Origin: WJLY01 sp964562405
GTDB taxonomy: Bacteria > Joyebacterota > Joyebacteria > Joyebacterales > Joyebacteraceae
Direction: 5' to 3'
NCBI GenBank assembly: GCA_964562405.1
Contig: CAZLTC010000002.1
Span: 1-64,000 of the forward strand
DNA: 64,000 nucleotides
The notes below the pieces were generated by a model. That model made no database searches, was not told the DNA's origin, and saw only the letters and a list, made by a program, of their open reading frames with translations. Made by a program: the position numbers and the translations under genes. Shown in pieces: positions 7,952 through 16,808 of this stretch (position 1 is its first letter; the number at the start of each line of letters is the position of its first letter).

Positions 7952-9115
7952 GTGGACACCGGGACGACCATCTTGCTGGACTCTTCCGCTCTCAGGAAGA
8001 ACCTGCGGTTCCTGCGCGAGGCGATAGGGCCGAACACGGTCTTCTCTTCCGTGATCAAGGGCAACGCCTACGGTCATGGCATAGAGACGTTCGTTCCGAT
8101 GGCCGAGTCGTGTGGGGTCAGGCACTTCTCAGTGTTCTCGGCAGGCGAGGCTCTGCGGGCGGTCAAGGCGAGCGGCGAAGAGAGCCGCGTCCTCATCATG
8201 GGGTTCATAGCCGACGACGAGATCGAGTGGGCCGTGGAGAACGGCGTGTCATTCTACGTGTTCGAGCTGGACCGTCTGGCGGCGGCGGAGAGCGCCGCCC
8301 GCGCCGTGGGGAAGGCAGCCAGGGTTCACCTCGAACTTGAGACGGGCATGCACAGAACCGGGCTTGAGCAACCACAGCTCGACGAGGCCATCGATGCTGT
8401 GCTGGCGAGTCGCGGCCGACTCGAGGTCGAGGGCGTATGCACGCACCTCGCGGGCGCGGAGAGTATAGGCAACCACGTGAGGATCGAGGAGCAGCTTGCG
8501 CGGTTCGGGCAGCTCTGCGGACGGCTGCGCGAACGCGGAGTGGAAACGGGACTGCGACATGTGGCCTCGTCGGCCGCGCTGCTGACGTACCCGGAGACTG
8601 TGATGGACATGGTTCGGTGCGGCATCGCTCAGTACGGGTTCTGGCCGAGCACCGAGGTGCGCATGCACCACATTCTGGGTGGCAGGAGCGAGTCGGGGGC
8701 GCCCCGGCGTGACCCGCTGAGGCGCGTCATCACGTGGAGAAGCCGCATCATGAGCCTCAAGGACGTCGATCCGGGCTGTTTCATAGGCTATGGCACGTCG
8801 TACCAGGCGACGCGACGTCACCGCATCGCGGCCGTCCCGACGGGGTACTTCACGGGGTTCCCGAGAGACTTGAGCAACAAGGGGCACATGCTCGTCCGTG
8901 GGCGCAGGGCGATGGTGGTGGGACGCGTGAACATGAGCATGACGCTGATAGACGTCACTCACATACCCGGCGTTCAGAGAGGCGACGAGGTCGTGGTCAT
9001 AGGTACGCAGGGGAGGAGCACCATAAGCGTCGCCTCGTTCAGCGACATGGCCGACGTGATGAACTACGAGGCGCTCGTGAGGTTGCCCTCCGAGATCCCT
9101 CGCAGCGTCGTCTGA
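7952..9115 (+). CDS. alr: alanine racemase
   Basis: 387 residues. This fold-type III PLP enzyme interconverts L- and D-alanine for peptidoglycan. The N-terminal barrel carries the PLP lysine in SSVIKGNAYGHG. The C-terminal beta domain has the catalytic Tyr region GYGTSYQATRRHRIA, the PTGYFTGFPR segment and VGRVNMSMTLIDVT. An insertion after the barrel (WPSTEVRMHHILGGRSESGAP) departs from the common form, so a related racemase specificity is possible. The start is a GTG preceded by GGAGG. It follows the amidohydrolase by 57 bases and precedes a GNAT gene by 37 bases, probably as one operon. Confidence 0.88.
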   Translation: MDTGTTILLDSSALRKNLRFLREAIGPNTVFSSVIKGNAYGHGIETFVPMAESCGVRHFSVFSAGEALRAVKASGEESRVLIMGFIADDEIEWAVENGVSFYVFELDRLAAAESAARAVGKAARVHLELETGMHRTGLEQPQLDEAIDAVLASRGRLEVEGVCTHLAGAESIGNHVRIEEQLARFGQLCGRLRERGVETGLRHVASSAALLTYPETVMDMVRCGIAQYGFWPSTEVRMHHILGGRSESGAPRRDPLRRVITWRSRIMSLKDVDPGCFIGYGTSYQATRRHRIAAVPTGYFTGFPRDLSNKGHMLVRGRRAMVVGRVNMSMTLIDVTHIPGVQRGDEVVVIGTQGRSTISVASFSDMADVMNYEALVRLPSEIPRSVV

Positions 9116-9152
9116 TCAGATGCGTACGCCCCACGTCAATCGAGGAGGACAG

Positions 9153-9635
9153 ATGTCGGGTGGAGATTCTACGATTCGGGCAACCGATTCGCTGCAGGTG
9201 AAGCGGATCGACTCATACAACGAGCTTCCTGAGTGGCTCTCCAGGGAGGCGCTGGGGCGCTTCCTGCACGAGAGCCTAAAACCATACGAGGATCCCTACC
9301 CGGTCGTACTTGACGGTCTCGACTACGCCTTGGGCGATGACCCCTGCAGGGGAGGATTCGTGCTGCTGGCCCACGGGGACGGTGCTCTCCTGGGTGCGGT
9401 CGTGATGCTGCGAACGGGAATGCGTGGGTACGTGCCCGAGAACCTGCTGCTATTCATCGCCGTCGAACCTGCGTCGAGGGGTGGAGGCATAGGTGGGACG
9501 CTGATCGCGCGCGTCTTCGAGGAGTGCGAGGGACAAGTCAAGCTGCACGTCGAGCACGACAATCCCGCGCGGCGCCTGTACGAACGAAGCGGCTTCAAGT
9601 CGAAGTACCTGGAGATGAGGTGGGACAGTGAATAG
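9153..9635 (+). CDS. GNAT-family N-acetyltransferase
   Basis: 160 residues. The acetyl-CoA-binding signature of the GNAT fold is seen in VEPASRGGGIGGTLIARVFE, followed by the C-terminal HDNPARRLYERSGFKSKY, typical of small-molecule or protein N-terminal acetyltransferases. The substrate is unknown; the setting between two amino-acid racemases suggests an amino acid or its derivative. The ATG follows AGGAGGAC. Its last eight bases overlap the start of the next racemase, indicating translational coupling. Confidence 0.85.
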   Translation: MSGGDSTIRATDSLQVKRIDSYNELPEWLSREALGRFLHESLKPYEDPYPVVLDGLDYALGDDPCRGGFVLLAHGDGALLGAVVMLRTGMRGYVPENLLLFIAVEPASRGGGIGGTLIARVFEECEGQVKLHVEHDNPARRLYERSGFKSKYLEMRWDSE

Positions 9636-10445
9636 GATCACGGTGGATCTGGACGCGCTCCAGCACAACCTGAACGTCGTGCGAGGCTGGGTCGCGGATC
9701 ACGGTGCCACACTGACGATCGTTACGAAGGCACTGTGTGGCCAAAGGGAGATGCTGGAAGCTCTCAGGGACCTCGGTGTGGAGTCGATGTCGGACTCCCG
9801 CCTGGACAACCTCGAGGTCATCAAGAAGGTCGCCCCGGACGTGGAGACCTGGTACCTGAGACCTCCTCACAGCTCTGCCCTGGACGACGTGGTGCGGCTG
9901 TCCGACGTTTCGCTGAACACCGAGCTCGAGATAATCAGGGAACTCAACGAAGAGGCGCGCCGGCAGGACACGATCCATCGCGTCGTTGTCATGATTGAGC
10001 TTGGTGACCTGCGCGAGGGCATTCTTCCCGGCAGGTTGCTGCAGACGTACAGGAAGGTCTTCGAGCTTCCGAACATAGTCGTCATCGGGATAGGGGCGAA
10101 CCTGGGGTGTCTCGGCGGCGTCGTTCCATCGGTCGACCAGTTCATGCAGCTGGCGCTCTACCGCGAGCTCCTGGAGCTCAAGTTCGAGCGGAAACTGTCG
10201 TTGATATCCGCGGGGTCGAGTTCGTCTCTTCCTCTGCTTGTCGACGGCGCCATGCCGAAGCAGATCAACCACTTCCGGATCGGCGAGTCGCTGTTCCTCG
10301 GCACTGACCTCATTCACGGCGGCGTGCTCGAGGGACTCAGGGGTGATGCGGTCAGACTGGAGGCCGAGATCGTGGAGATCAAGGAGAAGGGCATGGTCCC
10401 GATGGGCGAGACGACCGAAATGACGCCCTTCCAGCCCATCGACGG
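9628..10445 (+). CDS. PLP-dependent racemase of the alanine/ornithine racemase family, 3' end lost in assembly gap
   Basis: 272 codons before the N gap. MNRITVDLDALQHNLNVVR opens a PLP barrel resembling ornithine racemase and YhfX-like proteins (COG3457 type). The PLP lysine lies in LTIVTKALCG, and later segments VSAGSSSSLPLL-like and IGESLFLGTDL match that family's barrel end. It differs from the classical Alr upstream, so the operon carries two racemases. The C-terminal roughly 80 residues fall in the 100-N gap. The open frame after the gap (to 10605) does not resemble the family and is probably not its continuation. Ornithine, lysine or another basic amino acid is a guess at substrate. Confidence 0.8.
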
Positions 10446-10545
10446 NNNNNNNNNNNNNNNNNNNNNNNNNNNNNNNNNNNNNNNNNNNNNNNNNNNNNNN
10501 NNNNNNNNNNNNNNNNNNNNNNNNNNNNNNNNNNNNNNNNNNNNN
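10446..10545. other. assembly gap of 100 N
   Basis: Exactly 100 N, the usual placeholder for a gap of unknown length. It interrupts the second racemase gene, and other genes may be missing here. Confidence 0.99.
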
Positions 10546-10572
10546 CGCAGCGGGTCCGGTGAGTTGTATCTC

Positions 10573-10601
10573 TTGCCAAAGATGCGATATCGTGCTATAA
10601 T
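10573..10601 (+). promoter_or_regulatory. strong sigma-70-type promoter of selenoprotein 1
   Basis: TTGCCA and a consensus TATAAT are separated by exactly 17 bases. The transcript would begin near 10608 and carry a leader of about 180 bases before the ATG at 10786. A nine-pair hairpin (10614-10641) is the first element of that leader. Confidence 0.75.
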
Positions 10602-10613
10602 ATGATGAATGGA

Positions 10614-10641
10614 GCGCCCCGGGCTCAGTTGTCCGGGGTGC
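10614..10641 (+). promoter_or_regulatory. hairpin at the very 5' end of the selenoprotein 1 leader
   Basis: GCGCCCCGG pairs with CCGGGGTGC (one G-U) around a ten-base loop, starting about six bases after the expected transcription start. No T-run follows, so it looks like an mRNA-stabilising or regulatory leader structure and not a terminator. Confidence 0.4.
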
Positions 10642-10785
10642 ATACGATGTGCGGGATGAAGGAATCAGACGCCGTCTGCCGGAGGTCACTTCCGGACAGC
10701 GCGGTGGAGCAGGGGCGACGCCTCCACAGGGCCCGGCGGCGTGCTCCGATGATACGTGGCGGCGGTGCCGCCGAAGGAGCGCGTA

Positions 10786-12771
10786 ATGGCCAGATGGCCC
10801 AAGCTTCTGGTTGTGTGTATCGCTGTTCTGCTCGTGACGGCCGCTGTGGCCGGGGCGGCCCAGCGGGTCGTTCTAGCGGAGATGTTCGGCGGTACGTGGT
10901 GAGGTTACTGCCCGGACGCCCGTGCGGCGCTCCAAGAACTGCAGGCAGACCTCGGTACCGACCAGTTGGCGATCATCTACTGGCATCTCGGTGATTCCTA
11001 CACCATTCCCTATGGCAATACTCGTGACGCCCTGTACAACGTGACGGGCGTGCCCACGGTGGAGTTCGACGGCGTGTACGAGCAGGTCGGGACCAGCGCG
11101 GCCGCGTACCAGGCATACACAAACGCCCGTCTTGCGGTGCCTACCCCGGTGGAGATCGAATCCAAGGGCATAGTCACTCAGGCCGGCGGATGGATCGAGG
11201 CCAAATTCAAGGCCGTCGATACCGTGCCGTACGACTCCATGACCGCGCGATTCGTGGTCATCGAGGAGACCAGCCACGAATATCCCTGGACGGCGCGCGA
11301 GGTGGCGTCTCCGGCCGCGATCACGCTCTCGGCCGCCGGCGACTCGGTGGTAGTGACGCGCAACTTCAACGTCGCCTGGACCGTGCAGGGCGACCTCAAC
11401 GTGGTGGTCTTCCTCGAAGAGGCATCACCGTTCGAGGTCATAAACGCGCAGATAATGCCGCCGGCATACAACCCGCGCCTCGCTTCGCCGGACCATGCGA
11501 AGGACATCGACTACGCCGGAACCGCTACCTACAACGCGACGCTCACCAACACGGGCGCCGTGCCTGACACGATCACCGTCAGCTTCAGTCAGGACATCCT
11601 GCCCGACGGCATCGGACCTACGGACTGGGAGAGCGCCTACCGCGAGGCGGGTGGAAGCTGGATGACCACCCCTTCCGACTTCGTGCTCGACCCGGACGAG
11701 CAGATCGACCTTGAGGTGCGCCTGGTCGACAACGTCGGGACCACGAAGGGCATGGCTCTGACAACGCTGACGGCCGTCAGCGGCGGCAACGCCGAGGCAA
11801 CGGACGTCTCGTCCTTCGCGACGTTCGTCGACCAGGTACCGATACTGCTGGTCGACGACGATGAGGGCGCGACAAGCGAGACTTACCTCGAGACCGCCCT
11901 GGCGGACACGGGCATCACCGCAAGAGTATGGGACGCCAGCGTGCTCGGCAGACCCACGTTGGAGGAGCTGTCGTCGTACTGGGCCGTCATATGGACGACT
12001 GCCGGGTCGAACTGCGAGCAGCTGACCCAGCAGGACGAGACCGCCATGGCCGGCTACCTCGACCAGGGAGGCAACCTCTATCTGTCGAGCATGGACTTCC
12101 TATCGTCTCGTACCGGCCCGACCGCGTTCATCAGCGACTACCTGCACATCTCCTCGTGGAGCAATGACATTGGCGGCTTCATGATGGCCGGTGTGTACGG
12201 TGATCCCATATCCACCGGCATGCAGCTCGGTCTCTCGGGCGGTCCTCTGCCGAACGCGAACATGGACAGCTTCGTCCTCGCGGAGGGCGACATCGTCTTC
12301 AAGGCCCTGGGAACGACGCGCGCCTCCAAGTACGAGGAGGACGGGCACAAGCTCGTCTTCGCGGTGTTCCCGTTCGAGAACGTGAAGACGACCACCGCCG
12401 ATCCGAGCAACCAGCGGACGCTCATCGCCCGCATTCTCTCCTGGTTCCAGCTGCCCACGGGCGTTGAGGAGTGGGGTGACCAGGGCTTCGCGAAGCTCAC
12501 GCTCGAGCAGAACGCGCCGAACCCGTTCAATCCCGAGACGTCCATCGCCTTCACGATACCGGGTGGCTCGCCCAAGGCGACGCTGCAGGTCTACGACCTG
12601 AGCGGCAGGCTGGTGGCGACGCTCTTCGATGGGGCCGTCGGCTCCGACCGCCAGATCATGACGTGGAGCGGCAAGGACGGACGTGGGGAAGGCCTCGCGT
12701 CGGGTATCTACTTCGTCCGACTGGCAGCGAACGGGGAGGAGTCGTTCAGGAAAATGACCCTCCTGAAGTGA
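10786..12771 (+). CDS. probable selenoprotein: secreted thioredoxin-like (Omp28-like) protein with UxxC motif and T9SS-type C-terminal domain
   Basis: 661 residues if TGA codon 39 (10900-10902) is read as selenocysteine. AAGGAG lies six bases before the ATG. Residues 1-25 are a signal peptide. Residues 27-43 read QRVVLAEMFGGTW-U-GYCP, a thioredoxin-like active site in which the first Cys of CxxC is replaced by TGA. A cis-Pro loop (VTGVPTVEFDG) follows near residue 90. The frame then stays open for 622 codons. The middle contains beta-sandwich regions (TLTNTGAVPDTITVSF) and a segment beginning PILLVDDDEG. The last 80 residues (NAPNPFNPETSI, VYDLSGRLVATL, GIYFVRL, KMTLLK) form a FlgD-like/T9SS type A domain, implying export beyond the outer membrane. 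A frameshift cannot explain the TGA; a nonsense mutation is made unlikely by the second example at 28428. Confidence 0.88.
10914..10933 (+). promoter_or_regulatory. candidate bacterial SECIS hairpin of selenoprotein 1
   Basis: Counting the U of UGA as 1, bases 15-17 pair with 32-34 and 18-21 with 27-30, with C31 bulged, giving seven pairs. The apical loop CGUGC carries G23 and U24, the positions I recall as essential in the E. coli fdhF SECIS. The distance from UGA fits the bacterial type. Confidence 0.65.
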
Positions 12772-12826
12772 TGGGGAGTCATGCCGTCGGCGCCCCAAGG
12801 TGCGCGGACGATTGAATGGGTGCAAC

Positions 12827-12857
12827 GGAGAGCCCGGAGACGTTTTCCGGGCTCTCC
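12827..12857 (+). terminator. intrinsic terminator after selenoprotein 1
   Basis: GGAGAGCCCGGA and TCCGGGCTCTCC form a perfect 12-pair stem with a seven-base loop, followed by TCTTG, 56 bases after the stop codon. Confidence 0.8.
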
Positions 12858-12953
12858 TCTTGCAGACACGCCGCAGACTCCCGTTGACTGGTGAGGCGGC
12901 TGGCGATAGTCTTCTGGGAATCCACGTTCCTTGCTCAACCTTGGGGGATCGCC

Positions 12954-13766
12954 ATGGACATTCTCGGGATCGTTCGACGGCAGTGCGTGGGGGCTCTCAG
13001 GTCTCCGTCCGACAAGGCGGAGGCCCTGGCCGAAATAGCAGCGCTGGCGGGAGCGAGCGGCCTGTTGGGGACGGCGGCGCAGGAGGACGTTCGCAGGGGC
13101 CTTGAGGCGCGGGAGGCGGTGGGGACCACGGGCTTCGGCAAGGGGATAGCCATACCTCACTGCCGGCTCGACACGGTGAGGGAATTCATCGTCGGGATCA
13201 TGACCGCTCCAAACGGGGTCGAGTTCGACTCGCTGGACGGCGGGCCCGTGAAGCTGTTCGTCTTCATCGTCGGACCCGCCTCGGAGTCCACCGAGCACAT
13301 CAAGGTGCTGTCCGCCATATCGAGAGTGCTGTCCAGTCCGGAAGCCGTGAAGGAGATGATCGCGGCGGCGAACGACGAGGCGCTCTACGAGAGTTTCGTC
13401 AGGCACCTCAGGGACGAGCCCCAGGTAGACGCGGGCGAGCCGCGCAGCATCTTCTACGTCTTCATTCAGGACGAGGATGTCTTCCACGAGGTCCTGCAGG
13501 TCTTCGGCGGGACGGAGCCGAGGTTCACGGCCGTGCTCGACGCGCGGGATGCCAACTCGTACCTGTCGAACGTCCCGCTGTTCGCCGGGCTGTGGAGGGA
13601 CACCCCGGAGTCGTTCAGCCACATCATCATCTCGCTGGTCGGCAAGCGGATGACGAACGAGATGATCAGACGGGTGGAGGCGATCGTGGGACCTCTGTCC
13701 GAATCCAAGAGCGTGCTCGTGACCGTGCAGGAAACCTTCTTCACTGCCGGATCGCTGGGCAAGTAG
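12954..13766 (+). CDS. PTS EIIA (fructose/nitrogen-type) domain protein with C-terminal extension
   Basis: 270 residues. The N-terminal 150 residues are a mannitol/fructose-type EIIA domain with the phosphorylatable His69 in GFGKGIAIPHCR, and LFVFIVGPA-STEHIKVLSAISRVL further on. The C-terminal half (residues 160-270) is not a standard PTS domain; its ending FSHIIISLVGKRMTNEMIRRVEAIVG suggests a second small alpha/beta regulatory module. There is no EI, HPr or transport subunit nearby. The gene is 21 bases upstream of a cation-proton antiporter, so I infer that it regulates that transporter in response to phosphorylation state. The start ATG follows GGGGGA; an earlier in-frame codon adds no similarity. 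Confidence 0.83.
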   Translation: MDILGIVRRQCVGALRSPSDKAEALAEIAALAGASGLLGTAAQEDVRRGLEAREAVGTTGFGKGIAIPHCRLDTVREFIVGIMTAPNGVEFDSLDGGPVKLFVFIVGPASESTEHIKVLSAISRVLSSPEAVKEMIAAANDEALYESFVRHLRDEPQVDAGEPRSIFYVFIQDEDVFHEVLQVFGGTEPRFTAVLDARDANSYLSNVPLFAGLWRDTPESFSHIIISLVGKRMTNEMIRRVEAIVGPLSESKSVLVTVQETFFTAGSLGK

Positions 13767-13787
13767 CCGTCTCAGACGGGAGCACCG

Positions 13788-15107
13788 ATGCGAGAGATCT
13801 TCAGATTGGAGCCGTTCCTTCTGCTCGGTCTGATCGCCGTGGTCGGATACTACTTCGGCCGCGTGGCCCGCACGATCCGCCTGCCCTCGCTGATCGGCTT
13901 CATGATCCTCGGCGTTCTGCTGGGTCCATCGGCGCTGGGGCTCTTCTTCGAGGACAACCTCGCCTCTCTGTCCTTCATCACTGAGATGGCTCTCGGCTTC
14001 GTGGCGTTCAGCATCGGCGCCGAGCTGAACATCGCTTCGCTTCGCAGACTTGGCAAGGGGATCATAGCCGTCATCATCGGCGAGTCGTTCGCCGCCTTCT
14101 TCTTCGTTACGTTCGCCGTCTTCCTCCTCACCAAGAGCTGGCCGCTGGCTCTTCTCTTCGGGGCCGTGGCGCCGGCGAGCGCCCCCGCCGGAACGGTGGC
14201 CGTCATCCAGGAGTACAAGGCAAAGGGGACTCTGACCAAGGCGCTCTACGCGGTCGTGGGCTTCGACGATGGGCTGGCCATCCTCATCTTCGGCTTTGCC
14301 GCGGCGCTGGCCAAGAATGTAATGGTCGGGGAGCTCCTTGGTACCGCCGGCAGCTTCGGCAGCGTGATGGCGGCGATGGTCGGCCCGGCCATAGAGATCG
14401 TGGGCAGTCTGGTCGTAGGCACCGTTCTGGGATTCGTGTACTGCGCTCTCGTGAGGCCCCTGCGCGAGCGCAGGGACATGCTGATCATGGCGTTCGGGAT
14501 CATCCTCGTGGGGGCCGGCATATCGCTCTTCTTCCACCTCTCTCTGATCCTGACGAACATGGCAGCAGGCTTCGTGCTCGCGAACACGAGGCGGGAGGAG
14601 TTCGTGCGTAGGGCCACGGACCCGCTTCGTGACGTCATGCCGCTTCTCTTCATACTGTTCTTCTGCCTGGCCGGAGCTCACCTGAGGGTCAGCGACCTGC
14701 CCAAGCTGGGTACGCTGGGAGTCGTGTACATTCTGGCGCGTGCGGGTGGGCTCATCTGGGGCTCGAGAGTTGGCGCGGCGATGGGGAAGGTCGAGGACAA
14801 GATCAGGAAGTGGGTCGGCCTCGGTATCCTCTCGCAGGCGGGAGTGGCCATCGGCCTGTCACTCATAGCATCCAGCGAGCTGTCGGAGATGGCGCGCACG
14901 CCCCAGCTGTCCTCTGCGATAGCGACGTACGCGGCCGCTCATCCCGGCCTGGCGCGCGCGGTGTACGACCCGCTGGCCATAGGCGCGGCCGTGCTGACGG
15001 TCGTTACCGCAACGAGCATCGTCTTCGAGATAGTGGGTCCCATCCTGACCAGGATAGCGCTCACCCACGCGGGTGAGATAGGGCAGGATGAGTCGGAGGA
15101 GGACTAG
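13788..15107 (+). CDS. cation:proton antiporter (CPA2/Kef-type membrane domain)
   Basis: 439 residues with about 12 hydrophobic segments and no soluble regulatory domain of its own. Features of the monovalent cation:proton antiporter-2 fold are IRLPSLIGFMILGVLLGPSALG in the first helices, EMALGFVAFSIGAELN, and GAVAPASAPAGTVAVIQEYKAKGTLTKA around the unwound ion-binding helices, followed by VVGFDDGLAILIF with the acidic pair. It would exchange Na+ or K+ for H+ across the inner membrane. The missing Trk-N type regulator may be replaced by the upstream EIIA-like protein. Its stop is two bases from the end of the convergent radical SAM gene. Confidence 0.88.
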   Translation: MREIFRLEPFLLLGLIAVVGYYFGRVARTIRLPSLIGFMILGVLLGPSALGLFFEDNLASLSFITEMALGFVAFSIGAELNIASLRRLGKGIIAVIIGESFAAFFFVTFAVFLLTKSWPLALLFGAVAPASAPAGTVAVIQEYKAKGTLTKALYAVVGFDDGLAILIFGFAAALAKNVMVGELLGTAGSFGSVMAAMVGPAIEIVGSLVVGTVLGFVYCALVRPLRERRDMLIMAFGIILVGAGISLFFHLSLILTNMAAGFVLANTRREEFVRRATDPLRDVMPLLFILFFCLAGAHLRVSDLPKLGTLGVVYILARAGGLIWGSRVGAAMGKVEDKIRKWVGLGILSQAGVAIGLSLIASSELSEMARTPQLSSAIATYAAAHPGLARAVYDPLAIGAAVLTVVTATSIVFEIVGPILTRIALTHAGEIGQDESEED

Positions 15108-15108
15108 G

Positions 15109-16587
15109 TTAGGTGCCTTCCGGTCTGAAACACATGCGTAGATGGTATCCGGAGATGGCCAGGACAATGGCCGTGGGAAAAGCGCGCGGGTTCCGGAATA
15201 TGGTCCACAGAAGAAGCCCCGGGTAGTGGAAGCGTTCCTCGCCGACGATGCTGAGGAAGTAGAGAGACCTGAAGAAGGCCAGGATGTGCCAGCCGTGCAG
15301 GCGGGCCCTGACCGGGTGAGGGTGGTACTCTCTCAGCAGCGTCCGTAGCCGCGCATAGTAGTTCCTCGGGGAGTAGAGTTCCGACAGAGCCTCATTGTAT
15401 CCGTTTCTAAGCTCCTCCATGCCCATCGCGGGCATTATGTTGGTCGACCCGTCCGCGTTGTCCCCGGACATGTCCTGCACGATGCGTCCCTCTCGCTTCA
15501 GCCTGCTGTAGAGCTTGGTTCCGGCCGGTGCCTGCAGCATGCCCACCATGGCCGTCGCTATCCCGCTCTGCTGTATGAACTCTGTGAGCTTCCCGAAGAC
15601 CGCCGGAGTGTCGTGGTCGAAGCCCACGATGAAGCCGCCTTGCACGATGAGCCCCGCCCTCTGGATGCGCTTGACGTCCTCGAGCATGTTCCGGTTCGAG
15701 TTCTGCCTCTTGTTGCACTCGCTGAGGCTCTCCTCGTCTATGCTCTCGATGCCGACGAAGACGGTGTCGAAACCTGCCCGGACCATGAGGTCCATGAGTT
15801 CCTCGTCGTCGGCCAGGTCGATCGTGACCTGCGTGCTGAAGGTCATGCCCCACTTGTGCCTGCGCCAGTCGATGAGCGCGGGCAGCAGTTCGGTCTTCAC
15901 CTTCTTCTTGTTGCCGATCAGGTTGTCGTCGACGAAGCCTACCGTTCCGCGCCACCCGATGTTGTAGAGACTGTCCAGCTCGGCGATGATCTGGTCGGGC
16001 GTCTTCGTGCGGAACTGGTGCCCGAAGAGCTGCGTGACGCTGCAGAAGTCGCAGTTGTGCGGGCAGCCTCTGGAGTACTGGATGTTCCTTGAGGAGTAGG
16101 TGCGCATGTCGACGAGGTCCCAGCGCGGCACAGGCGTGCTCTCGAGCCCGGGGTGCTCCTTCGACTCGTAGATGCGCCGTGGATTGCCTTGCTCAAGGTC
16201 GGACAGCAGTGTCGGGAGAGAACCCTCGGCCTCGCCGAGCACGAAGTGGTCGACGTCCGCGAAACACTCATGCTCTGATGAGAACACGGGCCCACCGGCT
16301 ATCACCCTGAGCCCGCTCTCTTTGCACCGACGTATCGCTTCTCGGGCGGAGTCTCGCTGGATGACCATGGCGCTCACGAGCGCGTAATCGGCCCACTCCA
16401 GGTCGTTGTCCCGGAGCTCGACGATGTTCAGGTCGAGCAGCCGCAGCTCCCATTCGTCGGGCAGCATCCCCGCCACCGTCAGCAGGCCGAGCGGAGGGGA
16501 ACTGGCGCGCTTGCGGATCATCCGCAGGGCGTGCTTGAAACTCCAGAATGTTTCCGGTATCTCCGGGTAGATGAGAAGCGCTCTCAT
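15109..16587 (-). CDS. B12-binding domain radical SAM protein
   Basis: 492 residues. Residues 1-140 form a cobalamin-binding Rossmann domain (MRALLIYPEIPETFWSFK; VIAGGPVFSS). The radical SAM core follows with the cluster motif CPHNCDFC, then VDDNLIGNKKK and VGIESIDEESL, typical of the class that ends in a DUF4070-like region (here IMPAMGMEELRNGYNEAL). The C-terminus has a hydrophobic stretch (HYPGLLLWTIFRNPRAFPTAIVLAISGYHL), probably membrane-associated, as in radical SAM enzymes that act on lipids or hopanoids. The reaction is unknown; a methylation or rearrangement of a lipid-like substrate is a guess. AGGAGG precedes the ATG by five bases. A possible TTGACA-17-CATGTT promoter lies at 16697-16725 on the same strand. 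Confidence 0.85.
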   Translation of the reverse strand: MRALLIYPEIPETFWSFKHALRMIRKRASSPPLGLLTVAGMLPDEWELRLLDLNIVELRDNDLEWADYALVSAMVIQRDSAREAIRRCKESGLRVIAGGPVFSSEHECFADVDHFVLGEAEGSLPTLLSDLEQGNPRRIYESKEHPGLESTPVPRWDLVDMRTYSSRNIQYSRGCPHNCDFCSVTQLFGHQFRTKTPDQIIAELDSLYNIGWRGTVGFVDDNLIGNKKKVKTELLPALIDWRRHKWGMTFSTQVTIDLADDEELMDLMVRAGFDTVFVGIESIDEESLSECNKRQNSNRNMLEDVKRIQRAGLIVQGGFIVGFDHDTPAVFGKLTEFIQQSGIATAMVGMLQAPAGTKLYSRLKREGRIVQDMSGDNADGSTNIMPAMGMEELRNGYNEALSELYSPRNYYARLRTLLREYHPHPVRARLHGWHILAFFRSLYFLSIVGEERFHYPGLLLWTIFRNPRAFPTAIVLAISGYHLRMCFRPEGT

Positions 16588-16619
16588 GCGGCCTCCTGGT
16601 TCGACTCAGAGCCGACCGT

Positions 16620-16633
16620 TCACTCCAGAGTGA
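16620..16633. promoter_or_regulatory. dyad TCACTC-CA-GAGTGA upstream of the radical SAM gene
   Basis: A six-base perfect inverted repeat with a two-base centre, 33 bases before the radical SAM start and downstream of its predicted promoter. It resembles a small repressor operator; no regulator is encoded beside it. Confidence 0.3.
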
Positions 16634-16808
16634 CCGTACGGTGAGCCGAATCGGAACCGTCGTCCGGACAGAGTGGCCGGAGCTGAGGACAATTCCAACA
16701 TGGCACGGATGTGGGTGGGTGTCAACAGGTAACGGGGGAAGCCCCGCTCGCGCGTCACACTAGCGGGCGCTGCGGCGCCAAACAGGTTCAGCGATGGTCG
16801 CGGCTCTC

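Noticed and set aside
10546..10605. Continuation of the ornithine-racemase-like gene after the N gap
   Set aside because: The 19 residues after the gap do not resemble the C-terminus of the family, and the frame runs through a near-perfect promoter. With a placeholder gap, frame agreement means nothing.
10900..10902. TGA of selenoprotein 1 as a nonsense mutation or sequencing error
   Set aside because: An error would have to strike the same catalytic Cys in two separate genes, both times producing TGA and both times next to a suitable hairpin. The downstream frames show no decay.
12708..14681. Long open frame on the minus strand (657 codons) opposite the EIIA and antiporter genes
   Set aside because: It is a shadow of high-GC codon usage: its product is rich in Arg, Glu, His and Asp without any domain, while the plus strand has two clear families. 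The same applies to the long antisense frames at 30858-32750, 49171-51132 and 60489-62771.
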